A DNA stretch of 64,000 bases from an uncultured Aquimarina sp. (GTDB lineage Bacteria; Bacteroidota; Bacteroidia; Flavobacteriales; Flavobacteriaceae): positions 110,868 through 174,867 of the forward strand of contig CANMLU010000010.1 of assembly GCA_947498815.1 (NCBI GenBank). Direction: 5' to 3'. Every line of letters begins with the position of its first letter. Positions within the stretch are counted from its first letter, which is position 1. A model generated the notes under the pieces. It saw only the letters and a list, made by a program, of their open reading frames with translations. It searched no databases and was not told the DNA's origin. The translations under genes and the position numbers were made by a program. Positions 17,899 to 25,990 of the stretch are shown in pieces.

Positions 17899-18723
17899 AT
17901 GCAACACCAAGAATTCTTTTTTGAATACAAAAAATATCAACTTTTTGGCCAATATTGGATACCAAAAGAGTGTAAAGCGATGGTATTATTGGTTCATGGG
18001 ATGGGGGAACACTCGTCTCGATATGCGGCCTATGTGATCCCCGAGCTATTGGAGCATCATATTGGAGTAATTACCTATGATAATTTTGGACATGGTAAGA
18101 GTAGTGGTAAACGAGGGCATTGCCCGGGATATACGTCTTTGATGGAAGTTATAGATATGATGCTTTCCAAAACAAAAGAGTTGATAAACGATCTTCCAAT
18201 TTTTTTATACGGCCACAGTATGGGAGGTAATCTGGTGATCAACTATATGCTTCGTAATAAATCCGATGTGGCGGGTGCTGTGTTGACCAGTCCGTTTTTA
18301 CGATTGGCATTTCAGCCCCCAGCCTGGAAAATGATTATGGGTAGATTGCTACAAAAAATAGCACCTTCGGTGACCCTGCCTTCGGGTTTGGATCCAAAAA
18401 CCATATCCCGAATACCCGATGAGGTCGAGAAGTATCAAAACGATCCATTGGTTCATGATATGGTAAGTCCTAATTTTTCGTTCCCCATTATCGAAGCGGG
18501 AGCTTGGGCGATTGATCATGCAGCAACATTAAAAAAACCAGTATTGCTTCTTCATGGGACGGGTGATCAATTAATCGATTATACAGCTACTCAAGAATTT
18601 GCCGAAAAAACTGACCAAGCTGATTTGGTATTGTTTGATCAGGGATATCACGAATTGCATAATGATTTTGAAAAAGAAAAGGTACTAACTACAATAACGA
18701 CCTGGATACAAGCTAAATTGTAA
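17899..18723 (+). CDS. Alpha/beta hydrolase (monoacylglycerol lipase-like)
   Basis: A 274-residue serine hydrolase of the Hydrolase_4 type. Seen: oxyanion HGMGEHSSRY (33-42), nucleophile elbow G-H-S-M-G-G with Ser107, an acid in LLLHGTGDQLIDY and the catalytic His in DQGYHELHND. The layout matches monoacylglycerol and lysophospholipases. No signal peptide. It closes the catabolic cluster, 77 bp after the MaoC gene, and may release fatty acid or hydrolyse an ester intermediate. Its end overlaps the convergent next gene by 11 bp. Confidence 0.86.
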   Translation: MQHQEFFFEYKKYQLFGQYWIPKECKAMVLLVHGMGEHSSRYAAYVIPELLEHHIGVITYDNFGHGKSSGKRGHCPGYTSLMEVIDMMLSKTKELINDLPIFLYGHSMGGNLVINYMLRNKSDVAGAVLTSPFLRLAFQPPAWKMIMGRLLQKIAPSVTLPSGLDPKTISRIPDEVEKYQNDPLVHDMVSPNFSFPIIEAGAWAIDHAATLKKPVLLLHGTGDQLIDYTATQEFAEKTDQADLVLFDQGYHELHNDFEKEKVLTTITTWIQAKL

Positions 18724-19195
18724 TACCAAGAGATTCTAACTCCAATTCATAATCGTACTGCAGATCTTCGTGTAACGCCTTGACTTTCTTTTTGATGGCT
18801 GTTATTTCTCGAAAGAGAATATTCTGTAATACAGAGTTCTTTTTGAAATAAGGAGAGAAGTTTCTAAGCTTTTGGCAAAAGTAGAGGAGTAACTCTACCT
18901 CAGTCTCCTTGTTTTTTGAATAGCGGATATATTTCTTGATCGTACGTAAAATCTTGCGTACACTTTTTTTAATGTAATGATAGGAGTTGGTGTTAATCAA
19001 CTCAAACTGTTCATCGACTTCACTTTTAACGGATTCGATATATCCTTCTTCATTCGCGGATTCAAATAGGAGATAGGTGAGTAATTCTTTGTTCTCTTTT
19101 TTAAATCTAGATAAATGCAAACATAAATCCAGAAGTTCTTGATGAGAGCGATGCGATAGTTCTGTTTTAATCTCTTTTACTGTTGCCGATTTCAT
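18713..19195 (-). CDS. Conserved hypothetical helical protein
   Basis: A 160-residue protein I cannot place in a named family. Seen: predicted nearly all alpha-helical, rich in Lys, Glu and Leu, no signal peptide, no membrane segment, no Cys or His cluster. The first third (TELSHRSHQELLDLCLHLSRF) resembles the opening of small uncharacterised Bacteroidota proteins. It is convergent with the hydrolase and overlaps it by 11 bp. Confidence 0.65.
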   Translation of the reverse strand: MKSATVKEIKTELSHRSHQELLDLCLHLSRFKKENKELLTYLLFESANEEGYIESVKSEVDEQFELINTNSYHYIKKSVRKILRTIKKYIRYSKNKETEVELLLYFCQKLRNFSPYFKKNSVLQNILFREITAIKKKVKALHEDLQYDYELELESLGITI

Positions 19196-19397
19196 AGCGG
19201 CAATTTATAGAAAAGAATGTATTGATCAAGAGGGTAAACATGTCTTTTTGGGATATTGCCTTTCGTCGAATGATCCGATTGTGTACCCGAGTAAATTTTG
19301 TTAAAATGTGCTTATTGGTGCGTAAATCGCTGGTTTTTAGACTTTTTTTATGAGTTTGTTAAAGTTTTAATCCCTTTGTTTTAAAGGGAATTCAGAG

Positions 19398-19546
19398 TTG
19401 TTAACATAGTTATTAACAATTAAAGTAGGTTTTTACTGTCTTTTTTTTATAAAATAATTATTATTTGAGTGTTATATCGATTATTTTAATATTTTCAACA
19501 AATTATTAACATATATTGAACAATATATTTGGTTTATTGTTAATAA
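19398..19546. promoter_or_regulatory. Cluster of TTRTTAAYA inverted repeats
   Basis: TTGTTAA at 19398-19404 is inverted to TTAACAA at 19413-19419. TTATTAACA at 19503-19511 is inverted to TGTTAATAA at 19538-19546. Between the latter lies the perfect palindrome ATATATTG-AA-CAATATAT (19511-19528), overlapping the TATATTTG box at 19524-19531. The pattern suggests a multi-site operator for one regulator. Confidence 0.45.
19524..19531 (+). promoter_or_regulatory. Candidate -7 box (TATATTTG)
   Basis: An exact match to the TAnnTTTG consensus, 56 bases before the ATG of the 32-codon ORF. There is no clear TTG at -33, so activation by the factor binding the flanking repeats is plausible. Confidence 0.4.
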
Positions 19547-19587
19547 CTCACTAATTTGCTATCAAATAACCCTAAAATCACACAATA

Positions 19588-19686
19588 ATGAATTATTTAT
19601 TTTCAACATTCGGATTTAATTTTACCAGTATTGTAAATTTTTTAAGACAACTTCCTAAGGCTTCTAGTTATGCAATTCGTAAGTAA
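19588..19686 (+). CDS. Possible 32-residue peptide
   Basis: An ATG at 19588 opens a 32-codon frame (MNYLFSTFGFNFTS... ending SYAIRK) closed by TAA. The peptide has an aromatic/hydrophobic N-terminal half and a basic C-terminus, the composition of a membrane-active or membrane-bound peptide. Support is positional: a -7 box and palindromes upstream and a terminator 100 bp downstream. It may instead be part of a non-coding RNA. Confidence 0.4.
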   Translation: MNYLFSTFGFNFTSIVNFLRQLPKASSYAIRK

Positions 19687-19786
19687 TAATAAGAATAGAT
19701 TTTTCCTGAATAAACTCGTAGTACTTTGTTTTGGTACTGTTTTTAGGAATTTTTAAGATATTTTGAGTTTTGTTTTTTGCCCTAAG

Positions 19787-19820
19787 CCCTTCATTTGAAT
19801 TTTTGAAGGGTCTTTTTTTT
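19787..19820 (+). terminator. Intrinsic terminator
   Basis: CCCTTCA (19787-19793) pairs with TGAAGGG (19804-19810) around a 10-nt loop and is followed by TCTTTTTTTT. It ends the transcription unit of the 32-codon ORF on the plus strand. Confidence 0.75.
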
Positions 19821-19941
19821 GATCTCTTTTAGTATAGAATTTGGATGGCTTAGTGTCTTTTGTAGGGTCGCTCCTTAATAAGAAACTATGGAGATATAAG
19901 TGAAAAGTATGTTTATAACGGGTATTTGTATAGATGAAAAG

Positions 19942-20898
19942 TTAGGCCTTCTTACTTAAGTTTTGCATAATATCGTATACCAATCGAGCAGCGAGTCGTG
20001 CAGTGCAATTGTCAATATCATACTTCGGATTTAATTCTACCAAATCTACACTGATTAATTTACCAGATTTACAAATCGACCTTATAGTTTCTATCGCAAT
20101 ATCTACAGAAAAGCCAAGGGGAGAAGGTGCGCTTACTCCAGGAGCATAGGCCGAAGAAAATCCATCAATATCTATAGTGAGATATAAATAATCAACAGAG
20201 GCCGAAAAATCTTCAATCAATGTTTGTATTTGATTTTTATTATCTATCGTAAACTCATCATTTTCGAGATATTGAACCCCAAGTTGATCGGCTGCATCAT
20301 ATAATTCTCGATTGTTGGATGCTCTTTGTATCCCTAGACACAAATAGTTAAATTCTTCATTTTCTTGTGAAATCTGATAGAATGGTGTGCCAGAATTTCT
20401 TTGATCTGTAACCTTTCTAAGATCAAAATGGGCATCCAGGTTAATGATACCTATAGATTTGTCTGGAAATTGCTTTTTTATGCCCTGGTAATGTGCATAA
20501 GCCAAATCATGACCGCCGCCCAGAATAATCGGGAACGTATTTTGTTTTAATACTATGGCAATAGTTTCTGAAGTAAAACGATGCGCTTTCTCCAGATCAT
20601 TGTGTTGACAGATAATATCTCCAATATCAATAATGTGATCCTCTTCAGAAAAATGATTGGATAATGATGCTAGCATTTTCCGGATAGCCATTGGTCCATC
20701 TTTTGCACCAACTCTTCCTTGGTTTCTTCGCACACCTTCATCACATGCATAACCCAAAATGGCGAATGAGTTTTTATTCAGTTTGGTACTATCGGTGTTA
20801 GATAAATCAAAGTATTTGATTTTTTCATGCATGTATAGTTGTTGATCCGATGTACGTCCGGTCCAAATATCCTCATTAGGTTTCTGATAGTTTTTCAT
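19942..20898 (-). CDS. hutG: Formimidoylglutamase
   Basis: A 318-residue ureohydrolase-family enzyme, last step of histidine breakdown: N-formimidoyl-glutamate plus water gives glutamate and formamide. Seen: the arginase-family Mn ligand motifs GGGHDLAYAH, NLDAHFDLR and TIDIDGFSSAYAPG. Its place as the last gene of the hut operon, 16 bp after hutU, separates it from arginase and agmatinase. The arginase-type HutG means the pathway here ends in formamide rather than transfer to tetrahydrofolate. Confidence 0.9.
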   Translation of the reverse strand: MKNYQKPNEDIWTGRTSDQQLYMHEKIKYFDLSNTDSTKLNKNSFAILGYACDEGVRRNQGRVGAKDGPMAIRKMLASLSNHFSEEDHIIDIGDIICQHNDLEKAHRFTSETIAIVLKQNTFPIILGGGHDLAYAHYQGIKKQFPDKSIGIINLDAHFDLRKVTDQRNSGTPFYQISQENEEFNYLCLGIQRASNNRELYDAADQLGVQYLENDEFTIDNKNQIQTLIEDFSASVDYLYLTIDIDGFSSAYAPGVSAPSPLGFSVDIAIETIRSICKSGKLISVDLVELNPKYDIDNCTARLAARLVYDIMQNLSKKA

Positions 20899-20914
20899 TA
20901 CACAATTGTATTAT

Positions 20915-22924
20915 TTAGCGCTTGTTAAAAATTTCATCCAACACCTCATTTTCGACAAGATTTGGTAATGTTACTTTTAACTCTGGTGTACGTTCCATTT
21001 CGCGTTTTAAAGCAAAAATTGCTTCTTTGTTTCTGGCCCAGCTTCTTCTTGAGATTCCGTTATTAACATCATAAAACAGCATGCGCTTTAATCTTTGTGA
21101 AGCATCTTCTGATCCATCCAATACAAGACCAAAACCACCATTGATCACCTCGCCCCAGCCGACACCACCACCGTTATGAATAGAAACCCAGGTGGCTCCT
21201 CTAAAACTATCTCCAATAACATTGTGAATTGCCATATCGGCTGTAAATTTACTGCCGTCATAGATGTTACTGGTTTCCCGATAAGGAGAATCTGTTCCGC
21301 TCACATCGTGGTGATCTCTGCCTAATACTATAGGAGCAATAATGTGTCCTTCTTCTATAGCTTTATTAAAGGCTTCTGCGATTTTGATTCGTCCTTCTGC
21401 ATCTGCATACAAAATACGCGCTTGCGAACCCACCACAAGCTTATTTTCTTTCGCTTCGCGAATCCATGATATGTTATCTTGCATTTGCTGTTGAATCTCT
21501 TTTGGAGCAGTTTTTTTTATAGCTTCCATTGTATCGAGTGCAATTTGATCTGTTTTTTCAAGATCCTCTGGTTTTCCCGAAGTACAGACCCATCTAAAAG
21601 GTCCAAATCCATAATCAAAACACATTGGACCCAAAATATCCTGTACATAGGACGGATATTTAAAATCGATCCCATTTGGCGCCAGTATATCGGCTCCGGC
21701 ACGCGAAGCTTCCAGTAAAAATGCGTTTCCGTAATCAAAAAAATAGGTGCCTTTTGCAGTATGTTTATTGATCGCCGCGGCATGTCTGCGCAGTGATCCC
21801 TGCACCTTGTTTTTAAAATCATCTGGTGCATTACTGATCATGGTATTAGCTTCTTCATACGTTAATCCAACAGGATAATATCCACCGGACCATGGGTTGT
21901 GCAATGAAGTCTGATCAGATCCCAGGTCGATATAGATTTCTTCTTCATAAAATCTTTCCCACACATCAACTATGTTTCCTTGATATGCGATAGAAACTAT
22001 TTCTTTCTTATCAACAGCTTTTTTTACTCGAGCTACCAGGTCATCCAAATTATCCAGTATTTCATCTACCCAACCTTGTTCGTGACGTTTATTGGCCGCT
22101 AGTGGATTTACTTCTGCACATACAGTAACGCACCCAGCAATATTACCAGCTTTGGGTTGTGCGCCACTCATTCCGCCCAGACCGGCGGTTAAAAATATTT
22201 TCCCGGCAGAAGATTCTCCTGGTTTCAAGGTTTTTCTGAAGGCATTCATGATGGTAATTGTAGTACCATGCACAATTCCTTGTGGTCCGATATACATATA
22301 ACTACCAGCAGTCATTTGTCCGTATTGGGTGACACCAAGTGCATTGTATTTTTCCCAATCGTCGGGTTTTGAATAGTTGGGGATCATCATACCATTGGTT
22401 ACCACAACTCTTGGAGCATCTTTGGAAGATGGAAATAATCCCATAGGATGTCCAGAATACATATGTAATGTTTGTGTATTGGTCATGGTTGCCAGGTATT
22501 GCATCGTGAGCAGATACTGCGCCCAGTTTTGAAAAACGGCTCCATTACCTCCGTAGGTTATGAGTTCGTAAGGATGTTGAGCTACGGCAGGATCCAGATT
22601 GTTTTGTATCATTAACATGATTCCGGCTGCCTGTGTTGTTTTTGATGGATATTCTTCAATCGATCTTGCATGCATATCATATTCCGGAACAAAACGAAAC
22701 ATGTAAATGCGTCCTAAAGTGTTTAATTCTTCCAAAAATTCCTGAGCTAGTTCTGTATGCCATGCTTCTGGGAAATACCGCAATGCATTTTTGATGGCAA
22801 GTTTTTTTTCATCTTCAGAAAGTATCTGTTTGCGCTTAGGTGCACGACTAATCGTTGGGTCTAAAACTTTCTTTTGAGGTAGTTTTTTTGGAATCCCCTG
22901 AAGTATTTGCTCTTTGAAGGTCAT
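20915..22924 (-). CDS. hutU: Urocanate hydratase
   Basis: A 669-residue enzyme that converts urocanate to 4-imidazolone-5-propanoate using tightly bound NAD+ as electrophile. Seen: the glycine-rich segments TYGGNGAVFQNWAQYL, GQMTAGSYMYIGPQGIVHG and GGLGGMSGAQPKA, and the active-site region RDHHDVSGTDSPYRET and HNGGGVGWGEVINGG. It is about 100 residues longer than the 550-aa Pseudomonas type, like other long-form Bacteroidota enzymes. It is the third gene of the hut operon. Confidence 0.93.
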   Translation of the reverse strand: MTFKEQILQGIPKKLPQKKVLDPTISRAPKRKQILSEDEKKLAIKNALRYFPEAWHTELAQEFLEELNTLGRIYMFRFVPEYDMHARSIEEYPSKTTQAAGIMLMIQNNLDPAVAQHPYELITYGGNGAVFQNWAQYLLTMQYLATMTNTQTLHMYSGHPMGLFPSSKDAPRVVVTNGMMIPNYSKPDDWEKYNALGVTQYGQMTAGSYMYIGPQGIVHGTTITIMNAFRKTLKPGESSAGKIFLTAGLGGMSGAQPKAGNIAGCVTVCAEVNPLAANKRHEQGWVDEILDNLDDLVARVKKAVDKKEIVSIAYQGNIVDVWERFYEEEIYIDLGSDQTSLHNPWSGGYYPVGLTYEEANTMISNAPDDFKNKVQGSLRRHAAAINKHTAKGTYFFDYGNAFLLEASRAGADILAPNGIDFKYPSYVQDILGPMCFDYGFGPFRWVCTSGKPEDLEKTDQIALDTMEAIKKTAPKEIQQQMQDNISWIREAKENKLVVGSQARILYADAEGRIKIAEAFNKAIEEGHIIAPIVLGRDHHDVSGTDSPYRETSNIYDGSKFTADMAIHNVIGDSFRGATWVSIHNGGGVGWGEVINGGFGLVLDGSEDASQRLKRMLFYDVNNGISRRSWARNKEAIFALKREMERTPELKVTLPNLVENEVLDEIFNKR

Positions 22925-22948
22925 ATTAATTAGCTTTTATAAAGTATA

Positions 22949-23020
22949 CTGTCACATTGAGCGGAGTCGAAATGTGATTAATAGATGCTTATATCTCTCG
23001 ACTCCGCTCGAGATGACAGG
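22949..23020. repeat. Dispersed hairpin repeat, copy B
   Basis: The first 27 bp are identical to 15166-15192. The right arm (CTCGACTCCGCTCGAGATGA, 22997-23016) is its imperfect inverted copy, so the element can form a long hairpin in the hutI-hutU gap. It may lower or process the message between these genes; this is inference. Confidence 0.75.
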
Positions 23021-23029
23021 TGAATTTTG

Positions 23030-24280
23030 TTATTGATTATATACTAAATCTCCCTTTTTCCATACTTGGGATGGAACCAATTTGCCTTGATGATAAAAGA
23101 TTTCATTGAAGTTATCCGTTTGGAACAGATTAAAGTCGGCTAGCATACCAGTTACGAGCTTTCCTCTGTCTTTTAAGTTAAGTGCTGCTGATGCTCTGTT
23201 TGTTATTCCGGCCAATACTTCAGCATTGGATAGTTTTTCAAAAGTTCCCAGAATACAAGCTTGCGTTAATAAATCGCCCATGGGTGCAGAGCCTGGGTTC
23301 CAATCGCTGGCAATAGCTATTGCTCCTCCAGCATCTAAAATTTTTCTGGCGGGAGTAAAAGCACATCCCAATCCTATTGAGGCTCCAGGTAGGGCAACAG
23401 CAATAACATTACTTTTGGATAATAATTCAATTTCATCTTCTGTACTAGCTTCAAGATGATCAGCACTAATCGCATTTATCTTTACGGCAACTTCACTTCC
23501 TCCTGTGCTAAATTGATCGGCATGCACAGTAATGTCAAAGCCCATTTCTTTGGCTTTTTCAAAATAAGGGTAAATATCTGATGGAAGGAAAGCACTTTTC
23601 TCTATAAATGCATCAATTCTATTGGTAAGATTTTCTTCTTTTAGAATAGGGAATAATTCCTCGCTCATCGTCTTAAGGTAAGTTTTATGATCTCCATCAA
23701 AATCTTTAGGTAACATGTGTCCCGCTAGACATGTGGTGATAAGATCCGCTTCAGTATTATCATCTGCATCTTTTATAGCACGTAACATTTTTAATTCTTC
23801 AGGAACGGATAAGCCATACCCACTTTTCACTTCTATAGTAGTGATTCCTCTTTTTAATAAAATATTGGATCGTTTAACAGTAGCACAAGTAAGCTCTTGT
23901 TGTGCTGCTTTTCTGGTTTGGGTAACCGTGTCCCATATACCGCCACCTGCTTCTGCAATTTCTAAATATGATTTACCGGCATTTCGCATGGCATAATCGT
24001 TTGCTCTACTACCTGCAAAACAAATATGAGTATGCGCATCAATAAAACCGGGTAAGCATACAAAATCTGCCGATAACTCTATAACTTCTGTGTATTGAAG
24101 GTCAACTTCCTTTTTAAGATCTGAGAATTTACCAATACGATGTATTTTTTCCTCCTTAATAAGTATCCCCGAATTTTCTAATATGCTTAAATCTTCATCT
24201 TTAACAGCACCTTTGGTCGATACTTTTTCCATACTAATAAGTTGCGTAATCGGTCCTATTAATTTATAGTTCATATTCAT
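23030..24280 (-). CDS. hutI: Imidazolonepropionase
   Basis: A 416-residue amidohydrolase that opens 4-imidazolone-5-propanoate to N-formimidoyl-glutamate. Seen: the metal motif PGFIDAHTHICFAGSR, ITTIEVKSGYGL, the metal His in ITVHADQFS and SADHLEAS, and the Asp in IASDWNPGSAPM. It follows hutH by 46 bp and is divided from hutU by a 105-bp gap with a repeat. Two close start codons exist (MNMNYK); the first is given. Confidence 0.93.
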   Translation of the reverse strand: MNMNYKLIGPITQLISMEKVSTKGAVKDEDLSILENSGILIKEEKIHRIGKFSDLKKEVDLQYTEVIELSADFVCLPGFIDAHTHICFAGSRANDYAMRNAGKSYLEIAEAGGGIWDTVTQTRKAAQQELTCATVKRSNILLKRGITTIEVKSGYGLSVPEELKMLRAIKDADDNTEADLITTCLAGHMLPKDFDGDHKTYLKTMSEELFPILKEENLTNRIDAFIEKSAFLPSDIYPYFEKAKEMGFDITVHADQFSTGGSEVAVKINAISADHLEASTEDEIELLSKSNVIAVALPGASIGLGCAFTPARKILDAGGAIAIASDWNPGSAPMGDLLTQACILGTFEKLSNAEVLAGITNRASAALNLKDRGKLVTGMLADFNLFQTDNFNEIFYHQGKLVPSQVWKKGDLVYNQ

Positions 24281-24326
24281 TATTTCATGCTAAGTTTTGA
24301 TAATATTTCACGATATATTTTCTTAA

Positions 24327-25907
24327 TTAATATACCTCAAAATCATTAGAAAATTTTGTTTCTAATGATAATTTTTTCTTTTTGGATACAGCGTTGGCAA
24401 TATGTATGATGGTCTTATCTTTAATCATTTGTATTCCTTTTTCGATATCATCTGCAAATACCCGGTCTTTTTCTGCAAAAGATACTTTGGTACGTACTTC
24501 TTTATAGATTTCGTCTAGAATCATTCCTGATTTTAGGGGTTTTCTAAATTCAAAAGCTTGTGCAGCAGTCAATAATTCGATAGCTAATATCTTTTCGATG
24601 TTTTCAATGACTCTTAGTGCCTTTCTTCCTCCTATAGATCCCATACTTACATGATCTTCTTGTCCGAGCGATGTCGGGATGCTATCTGCACTAGACGGAA
24701 AACAAAGTCCTTTGTTTTCACTCGCTAGTGCTGCAGTAGTGTATTGTAAAATCATATAACCCGAGTTAATTCCGGTATCCTTCATTAATAATTTTGGTAC
24801 CCCTGGCGAATTGCCTTCTAGGGCCAGATAAATTCTTCGATCAGAGATATTGCCTAATTCTGAGGCTGCCAGACAAGCGTAATCAATGGCCATCGCTAAA
24901 GGTTGTCCATGAAAGCTACCTCCGCTTATGGTTAATTCTTCGTCTATGATAATAGGATTGTCGGTAACAGAGTTTAGTTCAATCTCTAGTAATTCTTTAA
25001 GGTGTAACCATGCATTTCGTGATGCACCATGAACTTGTGGAATACAGCGAAGTGAATATGGGTCTTGGACTCTATCACAATCGATATGATCCTCCATGAT
25101 TTCTGATCCTTTGAGCAATGATTTTACTCTTGATGCAACATGAATATTCCCTTTGTAGGGGCGCAAGTTATGTAGTTCTCTATAAAATGGTTTTACAGAT
25201 CCTTGTAATCCCTCTATCATCATAGCACCGATAATATCGGCCTGCGAAAGGCAACTTTGCAATTGCGATACTACTTTTACTGCATGTGCGGCAATGAATT
25301 GTGTTCCGTTAATCAGCGCGAGGCCTTCTTTCGGACCTAAATCCAAAGGCGCTAAACCTGTGAATTCAAATAACTCTTGGGTCGATATTGTTTTTTCTTG
25401 ATAAACTACCTTTCCTAATCCAATTAAAGGTAAGAATAGATGGGATAAAGGAGCCAAATCTCCTGATGCACCAACAGATCCCTGGCTTGGCACTATAGGG
25501 ATTGCATCATTATCGATATGCCATAAGATGCGGTCTAGTGTTGTCTCTGCAATACCTGAAAACCCTTTGGATAATGACTGAGCCTTGAGAATCAACATAA
25601 GTTTACTAATCTCTGGATGTATGGGTTCACCAACACCTACACTATGGCTCTGCAAGATATTGTTCTGTAATATTTTGGTTTCGTCTTTTGAAATTTTTGT
25701 GGTACAAAGTGGGCCAAAACCTGTATTAATACCATAAACAGGGTGACCTTTTTCGACAATATTCTCAACAATTTGTCTACTTTTCTTAATTTTTTTTCGA
25801 GCAGCATTAGAAATAATACCTTTTGTTTCTCCTTGAGCAATTTTTATTGCAATACCTGCGGTTAAATGATCTTCTCCGTATAAGAATTGATGTGACATTT
25901 CAGACAT
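24327..25907 (-). CDS. hutH: Histidine ammonia-lyase
   Basis: A 526-residue lyase that removes ammonia from L-histidine to give urocanate, the entry step of the pathway. Seen: the Ala-Ser-Gly triad (147-149) in GSVGASGDLAPLSHL, which cyclises into the MIO electrophile, the Tyr loop YGINTGFGPL and the C-terminal half QEDHVSMGSIGGRKAL. First gene of the operon hutH-hutI-hutU-hutG, divergent from a LysR regulator with an 83-bp shared promoter region. Confidence 0.93.
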   Translation of the reverse strand: MSEMSHQFLYGEDHLTAGIAIKIAQGETKGIISNAARKKIKKSRQIVENIVEKGHPVYGINTGFGPLCTTKISKDETKILQNNILQSHSVGVGEPIHPEISKLMLILKAQSLSKGFSGIAETTLDRILWHIDNDAIPIVPSQGSVGASGDLAPLSHLFLPLIGLGKVVYQEKTISTQELFEFTGLAPLDLGPKEGLALINGTQFIAAHAVKVVSQLQSCLSQADIIGAMMIEGLQGSVKPFYRELHNLRPYKGNIHVASRVKSLLKGSEIMEDHIDCDRVQDPYSLRCIPQVHGASRNAWLHLKELLEIELNSVTDNPIIIDEELTISGGSFHGQPLAMAIDYACLAASELGNISDRRIYLALEGNSPGVPKLLMKDTGINSGYMILQYTTAALASENKGLCFPSSADSIPTSLGQEDHVSMGSIGGRKALRVIENIEKILAIELLTAAQAFEFRKPLKSGMILDEIYKEVRTKVSFAEKDRVFADDIEKGIQMIKDKTIIHIANAVSKKKKLSLETKFSNDFEVY

Positions 25908-25944
25908 TATTGGTGACTATGTTTATGATCACTAAATTAATGCT

Positions 25945-25952
25945 TACTTTTG
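25945..25952 (+). promoter_or_regulatory. Candidate -7 box for the LysR gene
   Basis: TACTTTTG matches TAnnTTTG, 38 bases before the LysR start, with a TTA 19 bases upstream as a weak -33 element. It abuts the palindrome at 25953-25970. Confidence 0.45.
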
Positions 25953-25970
25953 ATAAGTATAAATACTTAT
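25953..25970. promoter_or_regulatory. Palindromic operator between hutH and LysR gene
   Basis: ATAAGTAT-AA-ATACTTAT is a perfect 8-2-8 inverted repeat, centred in the divergent promoter region. LysR regulators usually bind such a site between divergent genes to repress themselves and activate the target. The link to hut control is inference from position. Confidence 0.6.
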
Positions 25971-25990
25971 TATATCATTAATTAATAACT

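Larger units (their letters stand above)
19196..19941. other. 746-bp structured intergenic region
   Basis: A long gap between two minus-strand genes, notably A/T-rich. Seen on the plus strand: a TCCCTTT-GTTTT-AAAGGGA hairpin (19371-19389), four TTRTTAAYA-type motifs between 19398 and 19546, an 8-2-8 palindrome, a TATATTTG -7 box, a 32-codon ORF and a terminator. Together they look like one short regulated transcription unit of about 290 nt. Confidence 0.55.

Noticed and set aside
19398-19546. Replication origin with DnaA boxes
   Set aside because: The TTATTAACA words differ from the TTATNCACA box and no origin-linked genes are near.
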